Shown: one piece after another, positions 34,708 to 46,950 of the stretch
Layout of the letters: every line of letters begins with the position of its first letter
Numbering within the stretch: position 1 is the first letter of the stretch
Assembly: GCA_027625915.1 (NCBI GenBank)
Contig: JANTQA010000015.1
Coordinates: forward strand, 10,135,001 to 10,199,000
Source: Anaeramoeba flamelloides
Taxonomy: Eukaryota > Metamonada > Anaeramoebidae
Reading direction: 5' to 3'
DNA: 64,000 bases
Position numbers and translations under genes: made by a program
The notes under the pieces: model-generated
Database searches by the model: none
What the model was told of the DNA's origin: nothing
What the model saw: the letters and a program-made list of their open reading frames with translations, nothing else

Positions 34708-37700
34708 TTTGTTTCTTTTCGAGATCCAACTTTTTTTGAAATATTAAAAGAAAATAACATACAAATTATTTAACAAGTTCTTATTATCGTTTACCTTGAC
34801 TTTATTTTTTTAAATTGACAAAAAAATATATTATTTTTTACTTTATTACTTCTTAATAAAATAATTATTAATTTTCAAGATCTTTTTGAAAGATGACTTT
34901 AAATTTATTTTAATTTCTTGTCTTATTTTTAAATTTGAAATTCTCAAACATTTTATCAGTTTTTCGTCAATTAAATATAAAATAATTTTTTTACAAATTC
35001 TTCAATATTTTTAAAGTAAATGTTTAAACGATCAATTATATTCATTAATTGCTTAATTAAGGGAGTAGGTACATTTTACCAATATTGAATGTCCCAGTTT
35101 CCAAGAAATTGAATTATCATAATCATTTATTTTACGAAATAAATGAATCCTTAAACAATGAGGAGAAGTGTCAGATAACCCTAATATAAATTATGTACAA
35201 ATCAACTAAAAAATCGAAATCAAAAAAATGAAAAGATTGATCAAGAAAAATTTTAAATAAAAACCCATTTAGTTCTTAATCTTTTCTACAAAATTTGTTA
35301 TAATTACTTCTTCTTAACTCATTTTTATTTTTAATTCTTCTGAGGAAAGTTTTAGTTGTAAATATTTTGAGTAAACAAATTAATTCCTATTTAAAGAGAC
35401 TTTTTCTAAATGAATTTAAAAATCTATTTTCATTTAATTCATTTAATTCATCACATTCTAAATTTGATTAAAGGAAAAGGGATATTTTTTGATTTCTTCT
35501 TAGGAAAAAAAGTTTTATGGACATATTTGTTTGATTTGATAATTATTTTTTTTCCATTAATTTGAAAAAACTCAAAATATTTATGAATATAACTTTAAAT
35601 TTTTTTACTAATTATATTTTTACTTTGAGTTGAACCTTGTGTAACTGTTTTTTTTTGATTAAGCTTATTCAATCACCTTCTTTAGTTTTTGAAGCAAGTA
35701 TTCTTGTTTTTGGATTATTTCATATTACTATTTTAAAAAAGAATTTTGAAAACAATTTAGAAATAAAGCCTTTGTAAAATAAGTATAAATACGAAAAGTT
35801 AACTGAAGGACTCAAGATTTTTAACTATCTATGTCATCTAATTTAAAAAATAATAATCTTGAAAATAAGTTTTTGTAGATTTTTTTTTTACATTCTTGAT
35901 TTCAAAAAGTTTCTTTAGAAAGGTGATCTTTCTTGTTTGGCTATTGGGAAAAAAAGGATTGGTTGAAAATATACACCTTCACATATCCCTTTTTTGTTTA
36001 TTTCTCTCTTTAATTTCAAGTATTCATTTGAGCACTTTTCGAGATTCAAAACCTAATTTAATAAAAACATAAATTTAATTATAAAATGTAAAATAAAAAT
36101 TGAAAAATTAAAGATTTAATTTTGATTTATTGGTGTATTTTTCACAAATAAAGCAAAGAATCGTATTTTGGTTTCCAAAGTTCCAATATCACATAGTCAC
36201 TCATAAAATATTTTTTAGTAAGGTTTTCATAATTATAATTTTTTATCAAAATGATGAAAAATATCCGCTTCATTATTTAGAAAATTAGTTTTTGAATATA
36301 ACAATAAATTCTTTAAGGTTTGAGTTATTGTAATGAACTAGGCCCATACTTAAGGAGTTCCTTACAACTAAAAAGGGTATTGTAAGATTGCCCTTCTTTT
36401 GATTGAAAAAATTCAAATGTTAAAAAAAAAAAAATTTCTTAGGATCCTCATTTTAAAAAAAAATCGAATTTATAAAAAAAAAAAAAAAATAATTACTCTT
36501 TTCTTATTTGAAATTTCTAAAGGGTTAAATTTCTTTAATTTAAAACAAATTGTTTTTTCTTTAAGTGTACAATCAATTTATTTTTGATTTAATCTTATTT
36601 TTGGTTATTTAGTAACCCATTATATTTGGAAAAGTAAGGATTTTGTATCATAATTTTGATAAAAATAACTCATTTGAGAAATGTAAAAAATTAAAAAAAA
36701 AATCTTTGGAATCTCAAAAAAAACCCATATGGTGATATTTTATAACTAATAAAGTTGTTTTCAAAATGATAATTCTAAACCATTCTAATATGAAATTGAA
36801 TGTCTCTCTTCCCTCTTCTTTCTGAAAATGTCCTCTTTTTTGTTTATTGATTTTTTGAGATCCATCGAGCTTCACATCATGGTTAATTTTTGATTCTTAA
36901 TAGGTACTCATAAAAACTATTAAAATTTTTTTTTATTCAATTTCAGAAAAAATATTTTTCAACTTAATGATTTGATCAATAAGAAATATAGAGAAAAAAA
37001 ACACTGTGGGTAATGTCTAGGTAAAAAAGTGTTTGAAATGCAATTTTTTCTCTTGATTTCCATCATAACTTTTCAATTTACAATATTTACGTATTCAAAT
37101 TTTAAGTAATCAAATTTTTAATTACAAGTTAGTAATTGTTTTCCATAACCTAACAGTTTTTCTATAAAGGTGGGTTTTATTGTGTTTTACAATAAAAAAT
37201 GTTGAAAAAATAAAATCTTATCAATAAGGTTAGCTTGTATTTTTTATCACAAACTTAAAATTAATAATATATTCAAGTATTAATTCAATTAATTTTATTA
37301 ATTTAAATATTTTAAATTTATCTTTCTTAATGATCTAAATAGATAAAATGTATAACTCAACTATATTTTGACAATTGTATCCCATTTTATGAATTTATTT
37401 TGGTGAGTCCTTAAAATAAATGAATTGGATTTTTATTTTTTGGTTAATATTATAATTTTCCAAATTTCAATAAAAACAAAATATTTGTATAATAAAAATG
37501 TAACGAGTTTTTATTTTATTTTTGTCATGAATATTTTATATTCCAAAAAAATGTACCAACCTTGATTTTTTTTTGGAAATTATTTCATATTGAACACAAT
37601 TTTGATAAAATTTAATTTTTAATTTTATTAGATAAAATACTATTAAAATTATGATAAAAAAAATTAAAAGATCTATCAATTTGACAAAATTTTAAATTAA

Positions 37701-38462
37701 AGGGGTTTTATTGTTAAAAATAATACCATTCATCAATCTCAAAAAAAATATCCTATAATTTTTATTCTTAGATCTGAAATAATTCATTTTTATATACCTA
37801 GTTAATTTCACCAAATTAAAAATTATTTTAGAGTGTTTTATTTAACTCTATTTCAATTTTTAAAATAACAAATCAAATTAAAAACTTTTTAAAAATCAGT
37901 AATTTTTGATAAATAAAAAAATCTAAAAGAAACGAAATTTTCAAAGAGAGACAAGAAAAATATTCCTCAAAACTTATAATCAACAATAACTATATCAACA
38001 CTCCTCTTTAATTCTTAGTTTTCGTTTTGGAATAATTTAAAGATAAGAGGAATTAGTACCTAATTATAAAAAACCAAAAATTTAAAGAGAGAATAACTTT
38101 ATTTGACTAAAAAAAAAAAACTATTACTTTCTGATCAACTTATTAATGAGAAGAGAAGCATCAAACATTTTCGTCTCTTAACAAAAACAACGAATTGTCA
38201 CCAAATAGAGGAAAACTTGTTCTAAAAGTTTAATAAAAGCATGAAAAAATCTTGTAACTATTACAAGACCTAAAACTTTTACAATAAATTGCCCCTTTAA
38301 AAGTGTTGGAAAGTCTTTGGAAGGTTTGTAAATTATATAAAAGTGTTTGAAAGTTGGAAAATGCTGAAGGCTTGATTCAAGTCAGAAAAAGTTTTTGAAG
38401 TGTAGGTCTTCTATTATAATTTTTTCATTATTTTACAAAGTTAATTTTTCATTACACCTGTG
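34708..38462. other. Intergenic region of 3.8 kb between the ANTH and phytol-kinase-like genes
   Basis: No exon was recognised. An inverted copy of repeat B lies at 36340-36950. The final 300 bases, before the next gene, are less repetitive, with several AAAGTGTTGGAAAGT-like short repeats, and may hold the promoter. Confidence 0.6.
36340..36950 (-). repeat. Dispersed repeat B, copy 4 (inverted)
   Basis: It is the reverse complement of 7480-8150 (TTCTTTAATTTAAAACAAAT, GTAAGGATTTTGTA, ATAACTCATTTGAGAA, TTTATTGATTTTTTGAGATC), moderately diverged. Confidence 0.7.
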
Positions 38463-39176
38463 ATGCAAACAAAAAAAATACTCTTGTCTTATTTAATTGC
38501 TGGTTTGTGTTTTTTTACAATTAAATTCCTCGATAAGATCGTTCAATTTCGTAAGAATGTATCAAGGAAAATTGTGCACTGCTCTATCGGGTTTATTTAT
38601 TGTATCACATGGACCATGTTTAAAACAGCATCAAAACTGGATATCTTCTTGATTTCGATGATACCAGGGATTTTTGCCCTTTATTGTTACTTTTTTGGTT
38701 CTGGGGGATCACAAAAGTTTGATGTAATTGGCTTTGTCAATCTGACAATGCTTAATAATATATCTGAGATGAAGCAGGGAACTTTATTTTATGCGGTTGT
38801 GCATGTCTTAATCACATGGGTTGGTTTTAAAAAAATACACGCTATCGTTGCAATTAGTGCTTTGTGCTTTGGTGATGGCTTTGCTTGCTTAATGGGTGAA
38901 CGGTTTGGAAAAAAGGTTTTCGGCAAACTTCCTTGGTCTTCGCATAAAACATGGGTTGGGTTGTTTTCTTTTTTCATTTTTTCAATGCTTTCTTATTTCG
39001 TGTTAGTCCTTGTTTATACAAGTTATGATGATGTTCTGTGGCTAGCATTTTTAAGAAACCCATTTGTCCCAATTATTATGATCGTTTCTGCAATAACCGA
39101 AACGATCACTTTAAAAAATTATGATAACATCATGATCCCTTTCGTTGCAACAATCTTGTCATTTTTGTTGTTGTAA
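38463..39176 (+). CDS. Phytol/farnesol-kinase-like CTP-dependent membrane kinase
   Basis: This is a single exon of 237 residues from the ATG at 38463 (the GTG at 38460 is not a start) to TAA. It is polytopic, with about six to seven hydrophobic helices. Family marks: Ser34-Arg35-Lys36-x-x-His39; Gly137-Asp138-Gly139 followed by a Gly-Glu-Arg-Phe-Gly-Lys motif; a Pro-Trp-Ser-Ser-His-Lys-Thr-Trp segment in the place of the K-S/T-x-x-G motif; and Glu-Thr near the end followed by Tyr-Asp221-Asn-x-x-x-Pro (DN-x-x-x-P box). These fit the VTE5/FOLK branch of the CTP_transf_1 family, which phosphorylates phytol, farnesol or geranylgeraniol with CTP. In a non-photosynthetic protist, prenol salvage is the likelier role, but the substrate is not readable. 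An AATAAA lies at 39218-39223. It is intronless, unlike its relative at 13049-16532. Confidence 0.8.
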   Translation: MQTKKILLSYLIAGLCFFTIKFLDKIVQFRKNVSRKIVHCSIGFIYCITWTMFKTASKLDIFLISMIPGIFALYCYFFGSGGSQKFDVIGFVNLTMLNNISEMKQGTLFYAVVHVLITWVGFKKIHAIVAISALCFGDGFACLMGERFGKKVFGKLPWSSHKTWVGLFSFFIFSMLSYFVLVLVYTSYDDVLWLAFLRNPFVPIIMIVSAITETITLKNYDNIMIPFVATILSFLLL

Positions 39177-39709
39177 ATAACACTTCACTGTTATTTCATC
39201 TCTTGTTTTATTTTCAAAATAAACACCTGTTTTAATATTACCAGTTTGTGTCTCCGCACAACATAAGACAAACTTTTGCTTTTTCTTTTGTTTTAATCGA
39301 CAAGTTTTTCGACTTTATTTAACATTAGTATATTATAATAACCATAAGAGTCAATAATTTCTTGGTTGAAATCCAATTCTCTCTTCACCAAAACACATTA
39401 CACAAAGCGTTTTCAAAATTTTTGGAATTTTTTTCAAAATCTTAAAATTCTTTTAAGGGATTATCTTCCCCAACTGAGGAGTCTAAAATTAAAGTGTATT
39501 GCTATTGGGTGTAAAGCACATTAGTACCTCATCCTTGAAATGTTTCTAAATTATCTATTTGTAAAATAGTGATATTTGTCGATCTTATCAATTAAAAATG
39601 ATCCTTGTATTAATAAAAAACCCAAGAATTTGAGAAAAAAATCTGCATTTCAATACAAATTTATTGGTTGAAATATCAATATTCAGACTTCAAAGTTGCA
39701 AAATATCTT

Positions 39710-40270
39710 GATTAATTAGTTTTATTTCAGATAGATATCAACAATTCTTCTACATGTATTATTGTACTTATTTTTTATTTGTTCTTCAAAATTCAATTAT
39801 AAAAAATAATTTAAATTTAAAAAATGTTGATACCCTTGACTGAAACAAAGTTAATTTCATTTCTTATCTTTTTTGTATTGTTTTTTTCATTTCCTTTTTT
39901 ACAGTTATATAATATGTTTCCTTAGATTTGGAAATTTTTTCGATGGTTGATAGAAGATTTGTGTTGAGTTTGTTGAATAGAAAAATCCACATACAATTAG
40001 TCGATGGTATCTTATCATTTGATCAATCAATAATGTTTGGTGAAATTTCAACAATTTTAACAATACATTTTTTGTTCAGCTCGTTTCATTATTTTGGACT
40101 TACCAATTTTTATTTTCTATGTTTTATATTTTTTTCTTTTATTTGTATGAAAAATGATTACTTATAAAAATATTAATACTTGTATAACTTCAAGTGTTGT
40201 TTTAAATTACATTTGGAAAAATATAATAAATTGAGTTTTTTTTGCCTATTTTTAATTTTAGGCTGTGTCC
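39710..40270 (+). repeat. Dispersed repeat F, copy 1
   Basis: It matches 44215-44600 (GTTTCCTTAGATTTGGAAAT, TTTGTGTTGAGTTTG, TATCTTATCATTTGATC) and, inverted, 55480-55600. Its left part (GATTAATTAGTTTTATTTCAG) is shared with 52870-53025 and 54730-54850. The 79-codon frame at 39928-40167 is not conserved in copy 2 and is not called a gene. Confidence 0.7.
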
Positions 40271-40544
40271 AAATTTTTGGGATTGTGTTTTAGTTAAAAT
40301 AATTTGAAATTATTTGACTTGAAAGTAGAGAAAAATTTAAACAAATAATAAAAGTTAATAGTTCAGTCTAGTTATTTTAAAAGTGAAAATACAAAAAAGA
40401 AGAAATATATATCGTATTAAAAAAAATCCTGGAAATGAAAAGAAGTCCTGATATCATTTTTAATGGTGGTTTTTAAGAAAATTGTTGTGTAAAAGCAAAT
40501 ATTCTGAAATTCAATCCTTTTTAATAAATAACCAATTATTTGAT

Positions 40545-40910
40545 GAACAAAGTATTAAAACTTCCTAAAGTTCATTAAAGTGGGGTGTCTCAAGAACATT
40601 CTTTAAATTGTTTGATAGCCTTAGTAGATCAATTTTTTTTAAAAAAACAATCAAGTTTTAAAAAAGTTTGCCAAGAGTTTGGAAAATGATAATTTTTATT
40701 CTGGTTTTTGGATGTTCTGAATAGTGTTTTGAAAAAGCTTAATTTAATAAATCATCATTCTAACAAGTGGGTGAGTTATAATTTTCCAAGTTTGATTCAT
40801 AAATCTAAGGATTTGATTTTAAATAAAAGAAATCACATAACAATTTTCCTAATATTAACATTTAATAATGATGTCTGAACTTATTTTCATTTCAAGGATT
40901 TTTTCTAATT
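40545..40910. repeat. Foldback repeat L, copy 2 (inverted)
   Basis: It is the reverse complement of 1755-2190: shared AAACCAGAATAAAAATTATC, TTGATCTACT and ATCAAACAATT blocks, and one terminal arm with TTTTCCTAATATTAACA. The other arm is poorly preserved. Confidence 0.65.
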
Positions 40911-41411
40911 CTTTACAAAGTAAAATTCAAGAGAAGTTCTTAACTCTATCCCTAAAAAAAAACAATTCACTTTCATTAAAAAACCTAAAAGAAAATTTGC
41001 AGAATAATTAGACAACAAAGTTTAACCAATTTGAGAATTCTGCAGTGGTCCAAAGGAATTTACATACAACTTATATTTTTTTCAAAACACTAATATTCTC
41101 CAATTTTGTTTGGGATGTCTGTGTGCGATAAAAATGATTTTGGATTATTTTATGATCTTGTAAATTTAGCAACCTTATTATGATTTTGTCAAATAAGTTT
41201 TACAAAACAAATTTCTCCAAACTCTGAAAAAAAAAACACCATTTCGCATATAGAGATCTTCGTCTGAGTATGAAAAACTTCTTTAAACAATCATTTTTTT
41301 CTTTTTTAAAAATTTTTTTCTCTTTTTTTAAAAAAAAAAAACAACACAACAAAAAAAAATTCCTTCTTTCTGTGGATCAAATTATTTAATTAAACAAACA
41401 AAAACACAACA

Positions 41412-42458
41412 ATGAATGACAATTATTCAAAATTACAAAATGTTTTAAGTGGTATCTCTGAGCTTAGGGAATTACATAAGGAAACGAATAAACAGCATGT
41501 AGCCTTAAAAAAAATGAAGGAAACGTATCTCAAAACAAAAATAGAATACAAGGGCGAGCTTGACACGGAAATTGATGCACTTGGGAAGCAGGTTTTGCAT
41601 CTAAAGCAACGAAGAGCGCTCTTAACAGAGCTTCAGCAGCGATTGAGTGCCATTGCACACGTGTCAAGAGAATTCCCAGGGAGGGGACCCGGCCAGGTGC
41701 CAGTTGCCGCGGGCGATCGTCTGTGGGTTCTTGTCTCTGACCAAGAAGGGTGGACAACGGGGAAATTAATTGGCACCCGAAGGTCGCGAAAGGGCAAAGT
41801 GCCAACAAATTATCTAACAATTGAGGTGCAGCCACCAATCCCAGAAAATGAATGGAATAGCAAATGGGGCGAAGCAGAAAGCCATTTAAAGCAATTCCAG
41901 CAACTCCAGGAATCCTTTAAAAAGACTTCTGAATCTAGTATCAAGCAAATCAGCACAGGCAACACGACAACAAACTCCTCTGATAGCCTCTTAAAACCTT
42001 TTCGAAACAAAATGAGATCAGAATCGTCTTTAATCAAGGAACAAGAAAACGTTCTTGAAAGCCCAATTAGTGCAGTTGTGTGCTTTGATTGGAAGTCGCG
42101 GCAATTAGACCAACTTTCTGTAAAGGCAAATGAGAGGGTCATGTTAGTTGCAGTGAGAAATGACGAATGGGGGAAGGTTGTTAATAGCACGAAAAAGCAG
42201 GGCTTTATTCCCTTGAATTGGATCATCAAAACAAAGACTTTCACAGGAACAGTTAATTCTGATCTAATGCCCAAAAGGGTAATTAGACCAAAGCCAAAGG
42301 ACCTTTCCGTATATTTCCCTGAATGGATGAAAATGCCGGCGACCAATAATGACGATTTAAAAAAGGAAAATAAATGGTTAAGAGGTGAGGTAATTAGATT
42401 AAGAGAATTAGTCGAAAAAATGGAAAACACTTCAAAAGATGAAATTAAAAAAAATTAA
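41412..42458 (+). CDS. Two-SH3-domain coiled-coil adaptor protein
   Basis: This is a single exon of 348 residues ending TAA. Residues about 1-78 are charged and helical (predicted coiled coil by heptad-like Leu/Met/Ala spacing). A first SH3 domain spans about 80-138, with the ALYDY position degenerate but Gly-Asp, Gly-Trp and the closing Val-Pro-x-Asn-Tyr intact. A second SH3 spans about 219-273, with Cys-Phe-Asp-Trp at the start, Glu-Trp-Gly-Lys and Gly-Phe-Ile-Pro-x-Asn-Trp at the end. A short C-terminal coiled coil covers about 316-344. SH3 domains bind proline-rich ligands in cytoskeletal and endocytic scaffolds; the partner is unknown and I do not recognise an orthologue. The stretch coding for the first SH3 (about 41640-41780) is strikingly G+C-rich against its own gene and surroundings. 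Antisense ORFs at 41530-41838 and 41810-42430 are shadows. Confidence 0.82.
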   Translation: MNDNYSKLQNVLSGISELRELHKETNKQHVALKKMKETYLKTKIEYKGELDTEIDALGKQVLHLKQRRALLTELQQRLSAIAHVSREFPGRGPGQVPVAAGDRLWVLVSDQEGWTTGKLIGTRRSRKGKVPTNYLTIEVQPPIPENEWNSKWGEAESHLKQFQQLQESFKKTSESSIKQISTGNTTTNSSDSLLKPFRNKMRSESSLIKEQENVLESPISAVVCFDWKSRQLDQLSVKANERVMLVAVRNDEWGKVVNSTKKQGFIPLNWIIKTKTFTGTVNSDLMPKRVIRPKPKDLSVYFPEWMKMPATNNDDLKKENKWLRGEVIRLRELVEKMENTSKDEIKKN

Positions 42459-44214
42459 TTCTGAATTTCTCATGTTTGGGTTCAATAATGAATTTACAAT
42501 TTGATATTTGATTATTTATTTCAATTTGTTTGTCAAAAAGATTTTTTTTGTATTTTTTTATTTTGAAAAATATTCAAATTAATCTCTTCATTTTTTTTTT
42601 TTTTTTAATTCTTTTCGATCTATCGGGCCAGTTTTAGCGAATTTGATTTGGTTTGATTTATTCTTTGATTTTTTTTATTTTATATAATATAATTTTAATT
42701 TGATAAAGTTATCATTTTAATTACTTTACCTTCACCAATTTGTGAGTTTTCGATTTTTTAATTTTTCAGAGAAAATATTATTCACTTCGTTAGACAATAT
42801 AGTGTTTTTAAAACAATTTTTTTTTTCTTTTAATTATTAAAATAATAAAATTAATTATCCATACCATCTGAGGTAGATATAGAAAAGAATAAACCATGCG
42901 TGAAAATGAAAAATAAAAAAATAAAAAAAAAAACAAAAAATAATTATTTAAGGTAAGTTTATATTTTAAATGAGCCTTGTCTATTCTGAACTTTTCAAAA
43001 TAATTCAAATACAAAATTTTGATCTTTACTTTGAGCATTATTTAAATTTATGCCAAAAACGAGAAAATTGCTATGATAAATAAAAAAAGTGTATTTATAT
43101 TTTAATATATTTTTGTACTAAAAAATATTGAATGTGTTCTTAAAAATAAAGTTATTTAATATATTCTATTCCAGCCAATCGTTACAGTTATAGGGTGAAT
43201 TATCTTTGATTAGCATCTTTGAATGGATATTCTAAGAAAAAAAATTATATTCTAAATATCAGTGAAATCATTTTTTTCACATTTTTGTATATTTTTCATT
43301 TTTTTTTAATTTTTTAGTGAGGCATAACCCATTGTATTGTTTTTTGTCACAAGCGTATGGCCATGAAACAAAATGTTATATTTTAATGTTGTCAAAATTG
43401 TAGAAATAGATTTAGGAATTATACTTTGGTTTCTATTCGGTTTTAGTTTGATCATCATTTCATGATCAAAAAATACATTGTTGTTTTTTTTATATGGGGA
43501 CAAATCAGAATTTGTGTTTTTCAATGTATAAGAAAATAGTGAAAAATGAATTATTTTAAATAAAAGGGATAAATTTCATCATAATATCTTTATTAAACTT
43601 GATTATTAGTATTATTATTCAAATATTCAAATTTTAACTTCGTTGGGTATTGGTTCTTAGTAATAATAAAATGGGTTTTTTGTAAGCCGCTACTTAAATA
43701 AAAAATATCAACAATTATTATAACAACTTTTAATGTATTTTTAGAAGTAAAAATATATATTTGGTTTTTTTTTTTTTTTTTGATCATAATCCTTATTTTT
43801 AGTATAATTTTAATCTTGATAAATAATGAATGGAAGGATAAATAAAAAATATATTTTCCCATTGAAAAAAAAAACATGTGTTCTTTTATATTGGTCAGTT
43901 TTAAAGATTTTACTAATTTCATTCTCAACAATTTGCATTATTTTATTTTTTTTATTATTATTTTTTCGAAAGATCATAAATGGTATAATTAGAAATTCAA
44001 GTAATAAATTTTAAATCAATTTGTATTGATATTTTCTTAATTTATATTCCCAAGTTATGAATTGAAATACAATGAAAATATCTAAACTAAATTACAAATT
44101 TTTGGATACAGTTTAAACTGTTGAAACAAGATCAATACTGCATTTTGCTTTCAATTTGGGGATAATTTTTGATTTTAGGAACTATTTCATTTTTTGTCTT
44201 TTTTTTTTGTTTTC

Positions 44215-44600
44215 ATTTTCCTAATTTCCAGTTACATAATATGTTTCCTTAGATTTGGAAATTTTTTTCAATGACTGATGGAAGGTTTGTGTTGAGTTTG
44301 TCAAATTGGAAAATCACATACAATTAGTCCATGTTATCTTATCATTTGATCGATCAATAATTGTCGGTGAAATGATAACAAATTTACCAAAACATTTTTT
44401 TTTCAACTTGTTTCATTATTTTTGATAAACTAATTTTTATTTTTTTATTTTATATTGGTTTCTTTTATTTGTATGAACAGTATTACTTATAAAAATATTA
44501 ATACTCGGTTACGTAAATGTGTTTTTATATTAGGTTTGGAAAAATATAATAAATTGGGTTTTATTTTGCCTATTTTTGATTTTGGGTATTTCCAAATTTT
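44215..44600 (+). repeat. Dispersed repeat F, copy 2
   Basis: It is parallel to 39900-40270 (GTTTCCTTAGATTTGGAAAT, GTTTGTGTTGAGTTTG, CTTATCATTTGATCGATCAA, TATTAATACT) with point changes and small indels that break the short frame seen in copy 1. Confidence 0.75.
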
Positions 44601-45174
44601 TGGAATGACATTTACATGACATCACTCTTGAATATTTTTTGTCAAATATGGTATAACCTGGTAATAGTTAAAATGGGCTCTTATTCAAATAATATCCTAT
44701 TCATCAGTCTAGAAATCCAAAAGGTATAAAAAACATCAGGCTTCTTTCATTGATCTGTTTTTAACTTTTTTTTTTTTTTTTCTATTTTCTTTTATAATTC
44801 TTCTTTTTTTCCTCCTCTTTTTATTTTTTTAGAAAACTAAATAAAGTTTCAAATACTTCTGATGGTTTTTTTCGAGCATAAGTGCTCTTTTAAAAAATAA
44901 ACCCCAAATCTAGTCACTTCAATTTTTTCTCTTTAAAGGATTTGATGGTTTTTTCATCAAGCAGTGAATAATTAACTTTTTATATCTCTTTATTGAGAAA
45001 AATTTTTCAATTTGATCTTCCAAAAATAGAATTTTTTTTTTGAATAATAAAACTTTTTGTAACCAATATGTTATTTACATATTGTTTCTTGTTAGATTCT
45101 TTGATCAATCCATGAAGATACTATCTTGAAAAACAGAATTATGTCTTTTTATTTTATAATGTGGATCAAACAAG

Positions 45175-45199
45175 TATGTGTGTGTGTGTGTGTGTGTGT
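45175..45199. repeat. GT dinucleotide microsatellite
   Basis: About 12 TG units; a second tract of similar length lies at 47304-47328. Confidence 0.9.
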
Positions 45200-45629
45200 T
45201 ATTTCAACATTAGTGAATAAGATTTTTTTCAAAAATAATATCATGGTGTTTGAATAATAAATGTGTATAAATGTTTGCCATAGTTTCCTTTTTTTTTTTT
45301 TTATCAGGATAGTTTCCCAAAGAAATGGTTTGGAATTGCCGTGAACCCTATATATTAATGGTTCTTTTTTTGGTTTATATTGGGAGTTTTCGTTAATCAA
45401 GGAATCCTAAATTTAGGAATGAAACATAAATTTCATTATGGAAGAATTGAAAATTTGCTGGAATTTTAATGTGGTTTTAATTGCCAATTATCAATTGGTT
45501 AATTTTTTGGGAAACAATCTTATTTATTTTTACCAATCTAAAAAGATGGTTATTTTTGCCCATATTTTTAATACTTATGGTGTACATTTATTTGATTAAT
45601 TTTCAATTTTTTTTTCATTAAAATATTCT

Positions 45630-46790
45630 TAAGATGTTAGTAAACTTTCATAAAATAATCGAAAACTTCCCGTTAAAAGTTAATACTAGTAAAACAATAA
45701 TCGCTCATAAAATGAGAAAAATTAAATACTTGTGTATAAATTTTTCAAAAAAAATCCCATATGTTTAATAATAAAATGAAATATAATTGTGCCCTTTGGA
45801 AATACCAATATATCTTCAAGTCAAACAAATTATCATATTATCTCAAAGTTATTCTTTATAAAGCAATAGGCTTAAGTAAACTCCTATATAACTTAGAATT
45901 ATTTAACTTTACGAAAAAGGAATATGAAGAAATCGATATGCTAATTAAATTTCAGAGTACAAAGATATTTAAAATTCAAAGATCTACTCCTGTCTTATGG
46001 TATCGAAACGAAACCAACTTGCAGCCTATTAAAACTATTGTCAACTTGCGAAAATGGAAATTTACTCAGAAAATTCGAAAACAGAATATAAAGAACTTAT
46101 AAAACTTATTAAATTTGATTATAAACCCAATAAAGAAATAAATATTTGGAAAACAGAATCTTTTAATGTTTAAAAAAAAAGATAAAAAATGAATATATAA
46201 ATAATTTGAAAAACAATCTAAGTTGGAAAATTAAAGAATACTAAAAAATTATCAAAAATGAAATTTTTAATTTTATTATTAAAAATTATCAAAAATATAA
46301 ATCAAGTGCCAGATTTCTCAAATTTAGAACTTTGATTAATGGGTTAAATAGATACCCATATGTTTTAAAAAATAAATCTAAATATAGCACATATATAAAA
46401 AAAGAAAAATGTAAAAAATGTGATTATTGTACTCATTGTTATGAAAATATAAACCACTTCAATTGGTATTGTGAAAGGTATAAATTTATCAGAACCAAGT
46501 GGAAAAAAAATGGGAAAAATTCTAGATAAGGAATTATACGAAAAAGTTATTCTTAGAAAAAATACACAGAAACTCTTCAACATATCTAATTAAAATTATG
46601 GAATTCATTGCGTTTGTCGTGAATTTTTTATAAAAGCTCCTATGATTAGAAGACTTGTGGTAATAAAAAAAAATAAATAAAAATAAAAGTGAAAACAGAA
46701 AATCTTTAAAATAGTAAAAAATATATAAATTCGGGTACATAGTGCCCCCACTCTTCAGAGTCGTGGAATACCAATTATTAATCACGGAAA
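45630..46790 (+). mobile_element. LINE (non-LTR retrotransposon) remnant, reverse transcriptase C-terminal half
   Basis: Forward-strand frames read, in order: an Asn-Thr-Ser-Lys-Thr segment followed by Lys-Tyr-Leu-Cys-Ile (RT motif N-x-x-K-T and the following Y-L-G box, 45640-45765); a Leu-Tyr-Lys-Ala-Ile-Gly...Leu-Leu-Tyr-Asn-Leu-Glu thumb motif (45761-46102); and a Cys-x2-Cys...His-Cys-Tyr-Glu-Asn-x2-His-x4-Cys knuckle (46332-46529). At least three frame breaks or stops separate these pieces. The polymerase YxDD core and everything upstream are absent, so this is a 5'-truncated, decayed copy. An A-rich stretch near 46660-46690 may be an internal tail. Confidence 0.75.
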
Positions 46791-46854
46791 GTAGAATTTT
46801 TATCGATAATTGATAATCTTTCTATCGGATTTTTGCTCCCTATGTGTATTCTGG

Positions 46855-46950
46855 GGAAGTGTCTAGGTTTTCCAAAATTAGAAGGGTTTTAGTAAAATCA
46901 AGGATTTTACTCAATTATTTCAAATCCTGGAAATCCTAATGACAGTGGGT
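46855..46950. repeat. Foldback repeat D, copy 4 (short)
   Basis: An AAGTGTCTAGGTTTTCCA end, a TAGTAAAATCAAGGATTTTA core and a CCTGGAAATCC arm are followed by GACAGTG. The reverse complement of the preceding TAATCTTTCTATCGG block together with this copy recurs at 61755-61935. Confidence 0.6.

Larger units (their letters stand above)
39177..41411. other. Intergenic region of 2.2 kb
   Basis: It holds repeat F copy 1 and a second copy of foldback L. The bases around 41220-41411, upstream of the SH3 gene, are A-rich with an ACACAACAACACAAC-like stretch close to the start codon, a plausible leader. Confidence 0.6.

Noticed and set aside
38460-38462. GTG as start codon of the phytol-kinase-like gene
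   Set aside because: An ATG follows immediately; eukaryotic initiation at GTG is not expected.
39928-40167. Open frame of 79 codons
   Set aside because: It lies in repeat F; copy 2 at 44215-44600 breaks the frame, and composition is biased.
41640-41780. G+C-rich SH3 segment as bacterial contamination or transfer
   Set aside because: It is continuous in frame with flanking eukaryotic SH3 and coiled-coil sequence; composition alone is not enough.
41530-42430. Long antisense frames over the SH3 gene
   Set aside because: They are shadows of the forward gene caused by codon composition; no domain is seen.
43306-43931. Two minus-strand frames (72 and 112 codons)
   Set aside because: They have partly mixed composition but no recognisable domain, no splice-linked partner and no start context; left unannotated.
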